Positions 48,650 through 56,772 of a stretch of DNA of 64,000 nucleotides are shown here, in pieces (the stretch's first letter is position 1; every line of letters begins with the position of its first letter). The stretch is from Streptomyces sp. ML-6 (GTDB taxonomy: Bacteria; Actinomycetota; Actinomycetes; Streptomycetales; Streptomycetaceae), in contig NZ_JAOTIK010000004.1 in assembly GCF_030116705.1 (NCBI RefSeq), forward strand, positions 1-64,000, in the 5' to 3' direction. The notes below the pieces were generated by a model. The model was not told the origin of the DNA. It saw only the letters and a list, made by a program, of their open reading frames with translations, and did no database searches. The position numbers and the translations under genes are program-made.

Positions 48650-48922
48650 AGTCGGCAGCAAGTGGTCGTTGCCCCGGTCGATCCGTCGAAGTTGGAGGTC
48701 GGCGACATCGTTCTCGCTCGTGTCGCCGGGACGGTTCATTTGCACTTGGTGTCGTCCGTGGACCGCGTCAGGAAGCGGGTGCAGATCAGCGACAACCGTG
48801 GCCGTATCAACGGTTGGACCGGTCACGATCGTGTCTTTGGTATATGTGTGGCAGTTGGTGGCGTCCCCCGGTCAGGAATCGCGGGCAAGACGCTCGCGGT
48901 GGGATCCGATGATTCCTCCTGA
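48650..48922 (+). pseudogene. 5'-truncated peptidase-S24/S26-like protein
   Basis: In-frame sequence VVVAPVDPSKLEVGDIVLAR followed by HLHLVSSVDRVRKRVQI and GRINGWTGHDRVFGI. This resembles the strand-rich end of a LexA/signal-peptidase-like domain. No start of its own; the 5' part is lost at the IS110 junction. The stop is at 48920-48922. Confidence 0.55.
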
Positions 48923-49003
48923 ACCTGACGCTCCAGCGGCATCGGTCCGCCAAGCCATGAGGGTGGCAGAACGAGTGCGTGTCAGCGAGATCGATGGGCG
49001 GGA

Positions 49004-49038
49004 CCGGTGCCCCTGCGGATCATCCGCAGGGGCACCGG
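49004..49038 (-). terminator. strong hairpin terminator
   Basis: Perfect 17-bp arms around a single central base (CCGGTGCCCCTGCGGAT and complement), 67 bp downstream of the esterase stop. Confidence 0.75.
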
Positions 49039-49104
49039 GTCGGTGGTGACCTGGCGGCGCGTGGATGGTGCGTGCCCGCCCTCACACGAGGGGCTGCGAA
49101 CAGC

Positions 49105-50244
49105 TCAGCGGAAGGGACCGTGGGGCGCGAAGGCGTGGGCAGCGAAGCGCTTGCCCATGCGGCGGTACGCGGTGGCGGTGGGGTGGAGGCCGTCGGGCAA
49201 GTCGTCTGTCTCTTCCGGGCCGAGCAGTGCTCGTCCGTCGAGACAGTGGAGGTGGGGATCGGACGTCTGTCGTGCTGCGGCGATCCGGGCCAGTTCGGCG
49301 CGGACCACTGTCAGCGTCAGTGCGCCGTCGGCCACATCGGCCGGGTCGCCCAGGGCGGTGATCCTCCCGTCCGGTCCGGTCCTGGTCGGGCCGGGAACCT
49401 GTTCCAGGGCCGGGCAGCTCACCGGGGAGATCAGCAGCAGCGGGGTGTCCGGGTGACCGTCCCGGATCGTGTCCAGAAATCCGTGTACCGCCGGGCCGAA
49501 GGTCCGCAGCCGGAAGGCGGACAGGCTCACGATGTTGATGCCCACCTTCAGGCTGATCAGGTCGGCGGGCGTGTTGCGGATCGTCCGGGCGACGTAGGGG
49601 TCCAGCAGGGCGTTGCCCGCCTGGCTGAGGTTGATCACCTCCACCCCGCCGAGCGCGGCTGCCACCACCGGCCAGGTCCCGGTCGGGCCGTCGGCCTCGA
49701 TGCAGTGGCTGATGGAACTGCCGTGGTGCACCCAGCGGCGGCGCCCGTCCGGCAGCGGTGCCAGCACGTCGCCGTCGGCACGCAGTGCCACCAGTTCTGT
49801 GGGGGTCTGCTGCGGAAGCCACAGTTCGACGTTCTTCATGCCGGCCGCCAGTCCGGCGAACCGTACGGTTTTGGGTTTGCCCGGGATGAGTCGCTGGGCG
49901 GCTCCGGGGCCCGCCATTCTCAGCACGTTGCCCACCGGCGCCTGCCGGCGCCGGGCCAGGGCACCGTCCACCAGCAACTCCAGCATTCCGGTCGGGCGGG
50001 GGTGGGGGTCGGTGGCGAGTTGGCCGGTGGAGGTGAGTACCTCCAACTCCAGTGCGCGTGCATCGGTGCGGAACACCAGCCGCACCCCTGAAGGCATCAC
50101 GGTCACCCCGTGGACCGACGGGTTCTGGTACTGGTCCTTGGTCCACGCCGGCAACCGGCGCGGCATCACCCCTGCCGCTGTGGTCTCCAGGTCCAGCGCA
50201 CCCCGTAACTCCACCGGTCCGCCCACCAACGGGACCGTCCGCAT
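49105..50244 (-). CDS. SGNH/GDSL-type esterase
   Basis: A 379-residue protein; ATG 50244 preferred over GTG 50250 because AGGAG is eight bases upstream. An N-terminal beta-sandwich (about 1-165) precedes an SGNH hydrolase domain. Block I is HHGSSISHC with the nucleophile Ser, Gly is in NLSQAGNALLD, block III is LKVGINIV (Asn), and the catalytic Asp/His is in LPDGLHPTATAYRRM. The two-domain form resembles CE2/CE3-type carbohydrate esterases. No signal peptide, so it acts in the cytoplasm or by another export route. Confidence 0.85.
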   Translation of the reverse strand: MRTVPLVGGPVELRGALDLETTAAGVMPRRLPAWTKDQYQNPSVHGVTVMPSGVRLVFRTDARALELEVLTSTGQLATDPHPRPTGMLELLVDGALARRRQAPVGNVLRMAGPGAAQRLIPGKPKTVRFAGLAAGMKNVELWLPQQTPTELVALRADGDVLAPLPDGRRRWVHHGSSISHCIEADGPTGTWPVVAAALGGVEVINLSQAGNALLDPYVARTIRNTPADLISLKVGINIVSLSAFRLRTFGPAVHGFLDTIRDGHPDTPLLLISPVSCPALEQVPGPTRTGPDGRITALGDPADVADGALTLTVVRAELARIAAARQTSDPHLHCLDGRALLGPEETDDLPDGLHPTATAYRRMGKRFAAHAFAPHGPFR

Positions 50245-50308
50245 CGTCACCGCTCCTGTTCCAGGTCGAGGTGTTCCGGAGATGGCATCGGCCCGGTGTC
50301 TTCGTGGT

Positions 50309-50854
50309 TCATCGGCGCCCGCCGGGCTCCCAGTTGTGGACCTCGATGTCCGCGTACCGGTCCGGGGTCAGGACGGCGCGTGCCGTATCCGGGTTCGGGG
50401 CCCGGAGCAGTGCGGCCGTGCCGAGCCAGGTGTCGCCGTCGTCGGACAGCAGCGGCCCGTACGCGATCAGCTCGTCCTGGTCCGGTGGGGTGAGGTCTGC
50501 GGCCGGGCCTTCGCCGAGGCCGAGCAACAGGTACTGGTTGCCGCCGCTTCGGCCGCCGGGGAAATCCCACATGGTGCGTCCCAGCACGTTGCGCCACCGG
50601 CGCAGCAGCACGTCCCGGTACGCACCGGCCTGGTAGTTGGGTTCGTCGAAGGCGAACGCGCGGGCAGCGGCGGGATCGGGCAGGTCGATGATGTGCACGC
50701 TTCCGGTGGGTGTTTCACCGTCTTCGGCGAAGGTCGGGCCGCGGGCGATCAGTTCCTTCGCGTACCGGTCCATGTAGGACCAGTGTTTCTCCAGCAACTC
50801 TTCGCGCAGCGCGAGGGAGGCCGGCCGGTCTCGGTGGTAGCAGAAGTACTCCAT
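50309..50854 (-). CDS. YciI-family protein, two tandem domains
   Basis: A 181-residue protein from ATG 50854. Two YciI-like halves: MEYFCYHRDRPASLALREEL with ARGPTFAEDGETPTGSVHII, and YLLLGLGEGPAADLTPPDQD with AYGPLLSDDGDTWLGTAALL. His/Asp pairs typical of the fold are partly kept. Role unknown, perhaps a small-molecule-binding or catabolic enzyme. The esterase gene follows 64 bp downstream. Confidence 0.75.
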   Translation of the reverse strand: MEYFCYHRDRPASLALREELLEKHWSYMDRYAKELIARGPTFAEDGETPTGSVHIIDLPDPAAARAFAFDEPNYQAGAYRDVLLRRWRNVLGRTMWDFPGGRSGGNQYLLLGLGEGPAADLTPPDQDELIAYGPLLSDDGDTWLGTAALLRAPNPDTARAVLTPDRYADIEVHNWEPGGRR

Positions 50855-50923
50855 GGCCACCAACCTTTCCTCACCAAGGGCGCCGTCTCAACCGGCTTTG
50901 CCGTCGAAGGCCCTCGTGTTCCC

Positions 50924-51502
50924 TCAGGCCATGGCGAGTCGGTCCACCAGCAGTTGCACTCTCGGTCCGGTGTGTTCCGGTGGCAGTCGTCCCGTTCGGG
51001 TCAGGGTGGCCAGCCCGTGGAGGGATGCCCAGAACACCTCGGTGAACAGTCCTGGGGCGATGCCGTTGCCGGCGACTTCTTCGAGGCATTCCAGCAGTGC
51101 GGCGAAGGCGTCCTTGAGGGGTTCGGGGGTTTCTTCCCGGGCGTATGCGAGGCCGCCGTCGAGTTGGAAGAGGGCGTCGTAGACCGCCGGGTTGCGGGCG
51201 GCGAAGTCGAGGTAGGTGCGGGCGAGGGCGTACACCCGGGCGCGGGGGGTGTCCGCGGCGGCGGTCGCGGCCCGTACCTCTGCGGCCATTTCGGTGGCGC
51301 CCTGGAGGGCGACGGCGCCGATGATCTCGCGTTTGCCGCGGAAGTGGCTGTAGAGGACGGGCTGGCTGTATTCGATGCGTTCGGCGAGCCGGCGGGTGGT
51401 GACCGCGTCCCAGCCCTGCTGCTCGGCGAGTTCGCGGGCCGTCGCCACGATGAGGCGTTCGCGCTCCGCCCGTTCGCGCTGCTTGCGTTCCTGTACCGAC
51501 AT
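50924..51502 (-). CDS. TetR-family transcriptional regulator
   Basis: A 192-residue protein from ATG 51502. N-terminal HTH (ARELAEQQGWDAVTTRRLAE, then YSQPVLYSHFRGKREII) and a C-terminal ligand domain with LFQLDGGLAYAREET. Divergent from the DUF1772 gene across 91 bp holding two CTAGC-N3-GCTAG palindromes, so it very likely represses that gene and itself. Confidence 0.88.
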   Translation of the reverse strand: MSVQERKQRERAERERLIVATARELAEQQGWDAVTTRRLAERIEYSQPVLYSHFRGKREIIGAVALQGATEMAAEVRAATAAADTPRARVYALARTYLDFAARNPAVYDALFQLDGGLAYAREETPEPLKDAFAALLECLEEVAGNGIAPGLFTEVFWASLHGLATLTRTGRLPPEHTGPRVQLLVDRLAMA

Positions 51503-51511
51503 GACTCGATC

Positions 51512-51575
51512 CTAGCACCGCTAGACATACGAGCGTCAGCAGAACTAGCGTTGCCTCATCAGCTAGCAACGCTAG
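51512..51575. promoter_or_regulatory. paired TetR operators
   Basis: CTAGCACCGCTAG (51512-51524) and CTAGCAACGCTAG (51563-51575) are near-identical 13-bp palindromes, with an additional half-site ACTAGCGTTG near 51543. They frame both divergent starts. Confidence 0.7.
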
Positions 51576-51593
51576 ATTCTCAGGGGGATCGTC

Positions 51594-52040
51594 ATGCTCA
51601 ACGCGCTCGAGATCGTCACCACCGTGGTCGTCGGCGTGATGGTGGGGGTGGAGTTCTCCGTCGCCTTCGTCATCGGCCCGATCCTCAATGCCCTCCCGGA
51701 GGACAGCGGCCAGCTCGGCCACGCCCACGGGGGCCGGATGCTCGGCGCCGTGATGCCGTTCTGGTACATCGGCTCGCTCGTCCTCGTCGGCATCCGGGCC
51801 GCCGCCGGGTGGCCCCACCACGGCACCGGCCTCCTCGTCACCGCCGGTGCGCTCCTGGCCCTCAGCGTGGTCATGTCGGTCCTGCTGCTCGTTCCGATCA
51901 ACAACCGGAACAAGAACTGGACCCCCGAGAACCGGCCCGAGGACTGGAAGGAGCAGAGGAACCGCTGGGACCGCCGGCACTACGTCCGCGTCGCCGTCAT
52001 CGTCGCCGCCTTCGCCCTGCTGGCCGCCGCCCCCGCCTGA
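51594..52040 (+). CDS. DUF1772-like integral membrane protein
   Basis: A 148-residue protein with four transmembrane helices (starts near residues 3, 45, 75 and 128) and the signature VGVEFSVAFVIGPIL plus VPINNRNKNW between helices. ATG 51594 has GGGGGATC upstream. Commonly paired with a divergent TetR regulator in Streptomyces. Function unknown. Confidence 0.8.
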   Translation: MLNALEIVTTVVVGVMVGVEFSVAFVIGPILNALPEDSGQLGHAHGGRMLGAVMPFWYIGSLVLVGIRAAAGWPHHGTGLLVTAGALLALSVVMSVLLLVPINNRNKNWTPENRPEDWKEQRNRWDRRHYVRVAVIVAAFALLAAAPA

Positions 52041-52286
52041 GCCCACGGGCTCCCCCGCCCCCGGCCGCCCCGGCCACGCCCGCCGCTGGACCCCGCCCGC
52101 CCCAGCCCCTCGGTTCCAAGGGGCACGGCGGGTTCCCGGCCGGTGACGGGCGCGGTCGGGCCTGCCGGTTCGGCGGCCGGTGTCGAAACCGGCTCAAGGA
52201 CGGCCGGCCGGCGGGCACGGCCGGGGATCGCCGCCCGTGCCGCCGGGCGGGCTGACAAGGACCGTGGACGTCAGCACACTGAACCC

Positions 52287-52604
52287 ATGCGGCATGAGGA
52301 AAGGGCGAAGACCGCCGTCGTGAGAGCCCTCGTCCCGGCGGGCATCCTCGTCTTCTCACCGGTGCTGCTGATCGCCGGAGCACCGATCCGCCGCCGGTAT
52401 CTCCGTCACGTCCACCGGGACGGGGCCCCGCCGCTCATCGACAAGGAGCGGGGCCAGGTCGGCGTTCACTGGTTCGTGGTCACCAGCCCTCTTCTCGGCC
52501 TGCTCTGCCGGCCCACGGAGTGGCTCGCCCGTCTCGTCCCCCGCCGCAGCCGAAGGACGGGGCGAGGACGTGGTCCGAAGTCCCCGGGCCCCGCTGTGCG
52601 GTGA
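52287..52604 (+). CDS. small basic membrane-associated protein
   Basis: A 105-residue protein from ATG 52287: one clear transmembrane helix (ALVPAGILVFSPVLLIAGA) and a second weaker one (WFVVTSPLLGLL), ending in a Arg/Gly-rich tail. Not recognised. Preceded by about 245 bp of GC-rich DNA without features. Confidence 0.4.
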   Translation: MRHEERAKTAVVRALVPAGILVFSPVLLIAGAPIRRRYLRHVHRDGAPPLIDKERGQVGVHWFVVTSPLLGLLCRPTEWLARLVPRRSRRTGRGRGPKSPGPAVR

Positions 52605-52665
52605 TGTGCTCCGCCCGCGCTCTCCACCTGCCCGGGTGCGGGGGGCTGTGGCAGGGTGGGGCGGC

Positions 52666-53097
52666 ATGGACTGCGTCTTTTGCCGGCTCATTCGTGAAGA
52701 CACCGCCCGCTGGGTGGCCCGGGGGGACGAGGCCTGCGCCTTCGCCCCGTTGGACCCGCTCGCGCCGGGGCACACCCTGGTGGTTCCCACCCGTCATCAC
52801 GCGGATGTGTTCGACACCCCGCCCGATGTCCTGGCCGCCTCGACGCTGCTGGTCCAGCGCGTGGCGGGGGCCATGCGGACGGCTCTGGGCGCCTCGGGTG
52901 TCAACGTCCTGCACGCGAGCGGGCCCGGCTCGGAACAGTCCGTCGCCCATCTGCATTTCCATGTCGTCCCGCGGTGGGCGGACGACGGGATCTCCACATG
53001 GCCGGCCGGCCGCTCCCGTCACCGCCCTGCCGGTGACCCGGTCGCACGGCTGGCCGGGGAACTCGACCGGGACCAGCCGCCCCGCCCCGGGGACTGA
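52666..53097 (+). CDS. HIT-family nucleotide-binding hydrolase
   Basis: A 143-residue protein from ATG 52666. Zinc-type start CVFCRLI, HTLVVPTRHHADVF in the middle, and the histidine triad HLHFHVVPRW near residue 103. HIT proteins hydrolyse or transfer nucleotide phosphoramidates. Intact, single gene, ending at a bidirectional terminator. Confidence 0.9.
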   Translation: MDCVFCRLIREDTARWVARGDEACAFAPLDPLAPGHTLVVPTRHHADVFDTPPDVLAASTLLVQRVAGAMRTALGASGVNVLHASGPGSEQSVAHLHFHVVPRWADDGISTWPAGRSRHRPAGDPVARLAGELDRDQPPRPGD

Positions 53098-53109
53098 CCC
53101 CGCGGTTGT

Positions 53110-53159
53110 CCGGCCCGGCGCGCCGGCGCGGGCCGCCCGTGCACGCCGCGCCGGGCCGG
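53110..53159. terminator. bidirectional terminator
   Basis: Perfect 13-bp arms CCGGCCCGGCGCG / CGCGCCGGGCCGG between the convergent HIT and VOC genes. Confidence 0.7.
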
Positions 53160-53163
53160 GTGC

Positions 53164-53568
53164 TCAGTTGGCCGGCGCGGGGGATGCGGAAGTCTCGGCG
53201 CGTTCGGCCGCGCTGCGCAGGACGCAGAACTCATTGCCCTCGGGGTCGGCGAGGACGGCCCAGCCCGTGCCGTCGGGTTCCCGGCGGTCGGCGACGAGGG
53301 TGGCACCGAGGCCGAGCAGCCGCTCGACCTCCTCCTCGCGCGAGGTCTCCGGGCGCAGGCACAGGTGGATTCTGTTCTTGGTGGTTTTGGGTTCGGGTAC
53401 CTGGTTGAAGTGCAGCAGCGGGCCCTGGGGCAGCATCACTTCCGTTTCCGTGGTGCCGGGTTCGGCTTCCGGGTGCAGGGGGCTGCCCAGGGCCCGGCTC
53501 CAGAACCGGGCCAGTTCGTAGGCGTCGGCGCAGTCGATCGCCACGTTCTGTATCACTGATGAAGTCAT
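53164..53568 (-). CDS. VOC-family (glyoxalase-like) protein
   Basis: A 134-residue protein from ATG 53568. One glyoxalase/bleomycin-resistance fold with two beta-alpha-beta units: VAIDCADAYELARFWSRALG and RIHLCLRPETSREEEVERLL; ends LADPEGNEFCVL. Usual for the many Streptomyces VOC proteins of unknown substrate. Confidence 0.85.
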   Translation of the reverse strand: MTSSVIQNVAIDCADAYELARFWSRALGSPLHPEAEPGTTETEVMLPQGPLLHFNQVPEPKTTKNRIHLCLRPETSREEEVERLLGLGATLVADRREPDGTGWAVLADPEGNEFCVLRSAAERAETSASPAPAN

Positions 53569-54437
53569 GGGGGTGAGCCTGCCCGGCCGGCGCCCGGTCC
53601 GCCACCGGCCGAAGGGGGCTGTTGCTGTTCGTGTCCGGGGGCCGGGCGGGGGCGAGTTCGCGCCATTCTCGTCGGGGCAGCCTGGACGGGCCGGCGGTCA
53701 GTGCCTGGAGACAGCCGTGGGCGGCTCCGGCCCGCAGGTGCTGCCAGGCATCCGGCGCGGGTGGGGCGTCCATGGCTTCCAGGCAGGAGCGCGGGGTGGT
53801 CACGGCTCTGGGGCGGTCCGGTACGGGATGGCCGTCCCCGGGGTGGACGGTGTCGTCGACGCGGTGTTTGCCCCGGCCCTGGGCGTAGCGGCCGGGGAAT
53901 GCCTCGCCCGGGATGCCGGCCGCGGCGGCGGTCGGGCGGCGGTGCGGGGTGGTTGGTCGACGGCCTTTGCCCCGGGCCCGGACAGCAGCACGACGAGCGG
54001 CACGACGGCACGACGGCGGCGGCATGGAGCGGTGAGACGGGAGTCGGCGGCGGCATGGAGCGGTGAGGCGGGAGTCGGGGGCGGCACGGCAGGAGCCGGA
54101 GGCCGGTCATGGGACAGGGGAAGCAGCGACGGGGCTGCCGGGCCCCGGCAGCCGCGGGACAGGGCCGGTACGGCGGCCTCATCCCGCGAACGGGCCGGGA
54201 GCGGTTGGCGGTCGGGGGCGGGGCAGCCGTCGCTCACACCTGCCGGGGTCGTGCCGTGCCCGGTTGCCCCCCGCACCACCGTCGCAAAGCGGCTCCTCCG
54301 CATCAGGGTTGTGGGGGTGCTCTGCCGGGGGACGGTCGTCGCGCAGACTCGGGTCCGCCCGGGTGGGAATTGCGCACGGGCCGAGGGGGTGGGGCGGCGG
54401 GTCGTGTGCCCTAGAGTGGCCGTACCCCTGAACGGGC
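53569..54437. other. gene-free stretch
   Basis: About 870 bp. Open frames exist on both strands but are Gly/Arg/Pro-rich, lack ribosome-binding sites and have no recognisable domain, so no gene is called. Holds a 31-bp tandem duplication at 54015-54076. Confidence 0.5.
54015..54076. repeat. 31-bp tandem repeat, two copies
   Basis: GGCGGCGGCATGGAGCGGTG begins both units (54015, 54046). They differ by one base (GAGACGG versus GAGGCGG). Recent slippage duplication. Confidence 0.7.
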
Positions 54438-54830
54438 GTGGGAGCGATGATGAGGCGGGCGAGCGCGTACGGACCGGTGCACACCGGTTTTCGTGCTGCC
54501 CTGTCCCTGCTTGTGGCCGTCGTGGCCCTGCTGTGCGTGTTCGGCCACGTGCCGCGTGACGGTTCGCTCCCCCGGGCATCTGCCGCGGAGTTCGCCCACC
54601 CCTCCTCCTTTCTCGAAGCGTCGTCCGGAACGGCTGCGCCGTGCGGCAAGAAGGCCGTCGCCGATCAGACCCCGCAGCGGGCCGAGAACGCTTCGCAGGT
54701 GTCCGGCTGCTCCGGCTGCCCGACGCCCCGGGCCGGAGCGGTGACGTTCCATGAGCCGTGCTCCGGCACGTACTCGGCAGGCCCCGCCCCGCCGCCTCCT
54801 CCCCCACTTCACTCCGTTCTGCGGATTTAG
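54438..54830 (+). CDS. small exported or membrane-anchored Cys-containing protein
   Basis: About 126-130 residues, starting at the GTG/ATG near 54438-54450. One N-terminal membrane helix (LSLLVAVVALLCVFGHV), then an extracellular segment with CGKK and SGCSGCP cysteines and a Pro-rich tail. The stop is 50 bp before the CxxC membrane protein. The C-x2-C pattern suggests metal or redox function with that neighbour (inference). Confidence 0.5.
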   Translation: MGAMMRRASAYGPVHTGFRAALSLLVAVVALLCVFGHVPRDGSLPRASAAEFAHPSSFLEASSGTAAPCGKKAVADQTPQRAENASQVSGCSGCPTPRAGAVTFHEPCSGTYSAGPAPPPPPPLHSVLRI

Positions 54831-54880
54831 AGCGGCCCGTTGGTCGCGTCCCTGAATCCTCCAGAACGGAGTCATCTCAC

Positions 54881-55375
54881 ATGTCCTCTTCCCCGCGCTC
54901 ATGGAGCCGGGCCGGTGCGGCACTGCGTGGTTGGCGGACCCGGCAGTGGACGGTGGCGGGCCTCGGTGCCCTGGCCACCGCGGTCCTGGTCGGCGCGCCC
55001 ACCGACGTGGTGCCCAACCCCCTGTTCGGCCGGTCCGTCCCCGTCCAGTGGTGGAACTATCCCGCTCTCGTCGTCACGGCGGCACTGGCGGGCATTGTCC
55101 TGAGCACCTATGTGCGGCAGCCTTCCCCGGCCGGGACGGCACCGGCCCGCGACGGCGGTCGTCTGGGTGCGGCCGGCGGTGTGCTGTCCTTCTTCGCCGT
55201 CGGCTGCCCGGTGTGCAACAAGCTCGTTCTCGTGCTTCTCGGGGCCTCCGGCGCCATGAGCTACTGGGCTCCCCTGCAGCCCCTGCTGGCGGTCCTTTCC
55301 GTGGGCCTGCTGGCGGAGGCCGCGCTGCGCCGCCTGTCCCTCCAGGCCGTGTGCCCGGTGACGGCTTCCGCCTGA
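54881..55375 (+). CDS. membrane protein with CxxC motif
   Basis: A 164-residue protein from ATG 54881 (GGAG upstream). Four hydrophobic helices; the third is preceded by the motif VGCPVCNKLVLVLLGASGAM. GCPVC at a membrane surface is typical of thiol-redox or metal-handling proteins. No family can be named with confidence. Confidence 0.6.
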   Translation: MSSSPRSWSRAGAALRGWRTRQWTVAGLGALATAVLVGAPTDVVPNPLFGRSVPVQWWNYPALVVTAALAGIVLSTYVRQPSPAGTAPARDGGRLGAAGGVLSFFAVGCPVCNKLVLVLLGASGAMSYWAPLQPLLAVLSVGLLAEAALRRLSLQAVCPVTASA

Positions 55376-55816
55376 CCGGCGTTCCTGATCAACGGAGTTC
55401 GCCCGGGAGGAGCGCCTGTCGGTCGTCGGATCCGCCGTGTCCGAGCGGATCGTGCTTCTGTTCCTGGCGGTTCTGTTCGCATCGGCAGGGCTGCCGGCGT
55501 TGTTCCGTCCGGCGGCGGGGCCGGACGGCGCGGTCCTCGCCCCGGGAGCCGTCGAGGCACGGTGACGCGCCCCGCCCCGTGTCGGTCGAGACGAATGCGG
55601 GGATCCGTTGGAGAGTTCGTGCGGTGGTCTTCGAGGCGAGTCTCTTGCCGTCCCGGGTGGCAGGGGTGGGGTGTGCCGCCTTCCGGGGTCCGGGCTCCCG
55701 GGGTGTGGGGTTGCGGGGGCGGGGTGGGGCGGGGTGCGAGGGGGTATTTGTTCCGGCTGCGGGGTGGTGGTTTTCCGGAACGGGGCGGGACCGGCACGGT
55801 ATGCTGATGCAGATTG
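55376..55816. other. mostly gene-free stretch
   Basis: About 440 bp. The only candidate is a 42-codon ORF at 55437-55565 (GTG; IVLLFLAVLFASAGLPALF membrane helix), possible as a small membrane peptide but without a clear ribosome-binding site. The rest is G-rich and featureless. Confidence 0.4.
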
Positions 55817-55831
55817 TGCAAGCGATTTGCA
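55817..55831 (+). promoter_or_regulatory. IclR operator, autoregulatory site
   Basis: Perfect inverted repeat TGCAA-GCGAT-TTGCA, 15 bp upstream of the IclR start. The TGCAA-N5 layout recurs at 59151, 59333 and 62860. Confidence 0.7.
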
Positions 55832-55845
55832 AAATGAGGAGGGTC

Positions 55846-56634
55846 ATGGCTACTCGGGCGGCTGACGCCGGTACGAACCAGAGTGTCGAACGGGCGGTCG
55901 CGGTGCTGCGTGCACTCGACTCCGGCCGTGCTGAACTGCGTGTTTCCGATGTCGCCGAGCTCACCGGGCTGGGTTCCTCCACCACGTCCCGGCTGCTGTC
56001 CACCCTCGAGCGCCTCGACATGGTCGAGCGCGATCCGGTCAGCAATCTCTACCGGCTCAGTCTCGGGATGCTTCCGCTCGCCGCCACCGCCCTGAACCGC
56101 CATCCCGTGCACCGGGCCGCCCGCATGGTGCTCCAGGACCTCGCCGGCCGCACCGGGCTGGGGGCCAACGTCGCCATCCGCCGCGGCACCGAGCTGATGT
56201 TCCTGTGCAACTTCGAGGGGACGCGGGCCCCGAAGTCCTACACGCAGGCCGGGCACGGCGCCCCGCTGCACGCCACCAGCATCGGCAAGTGCCTGCTGAC
56301 CGGGCTGACGCCCAAGGAGCGCCGCAGGCTGCTTCCCGAGCCGCTGGCGGCGCACACCGAGTACACGACCACCAGCCATGACCTGCTGGACGGGGAGATC
56401 GACACCGTGCGGCGCACCGGGTACGCCGTGGAGGCCGAGGAGCGTGCCCTGGGGCGGGCTTCGCTGGCCGCGCCGGTCCGGGACGCGTCGGGCGAGGTCG
56501 TGGCCGCGATCTCGCTGTGGGGGCCCACCTCCCTGCTGGGCAGCCGGACCGAGGCCGAGGGGCAGCGGCTGGCCCTGACCCGGGAGGTCATCGAGGCCGC
56601 CGACGTCATCAGCCAGGCGCTCGGCGCCCTCTGA
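55846..56634 (+). CDS. IclR-family transcriptional regulator
   Basis: A 262-residue protein from ATG 55846 with AGGAGGG upstream. N-terminal winged HTH (SVERAVAVLRALDSG, LTGLGSSTTSRLLSTLER) and the C-terminal effector domain with LHATSIGKCLLTGL and GYAVEAEERALG. Likely controls the FAD oxidoreductase, ABC transporter and secreted BNR protein through the TGCAA-N5 sites. Convergent with the oxidoreductase gene across a strong terminator. Confidence 0.9.
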   Translation: MATRAADAGTNQSVERAVAVLRALDSGRAELRVSDVAELTGLGSSTTSRLLSTLERLDMVERDPVSNLYRLSLGMLPLAATALNRHPVHRAARMVLQDLAGRTGLGANVAIRRGTELMFLCNFEGTRAPKSYTQAGHGAPLHATSIGKCLLTGLTPKERRRLLPEPLAAHTEYTTTSHDLLDGEIDTVRRTGYAVEAEERALGRASLAAPVRDASGEVVAAISLWGPTSLLGSRTEAEGQRLALTREVIEAADVISQALGAL

Positions 56635-56716
56635 CCCACCGCACGCCCCGCGCGTTCCGCGCCCCGCAGGCGCCCCGGACGGGAATGCCCCCGGCGGGGG
56701 GCTCCGGGCGGGAAAG

Positions 56717-56763
56717 GAAAGGAGGGTGGTGCAGGCCCGCGGGCCTGCACCACCCCTCCTTTC
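56717..56763. terminator. strong bidirectional terminator
   Basis: A 22-bp stem with one bulged base and a two-base centre, flanked by GAAAGG / CCTTTC. Lies between convergent iclR and oxidoreductase genes. Confidence 0.85.
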
Positions 56764-56772
56764 GTCTGCCGG

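Noticed and set aside
53567..54559. 330-codon plus-strand frame after the VOC gene
   Set aside because: Gly/Arg-rich composition, contains a tandem repeat, no start signal and no domain.
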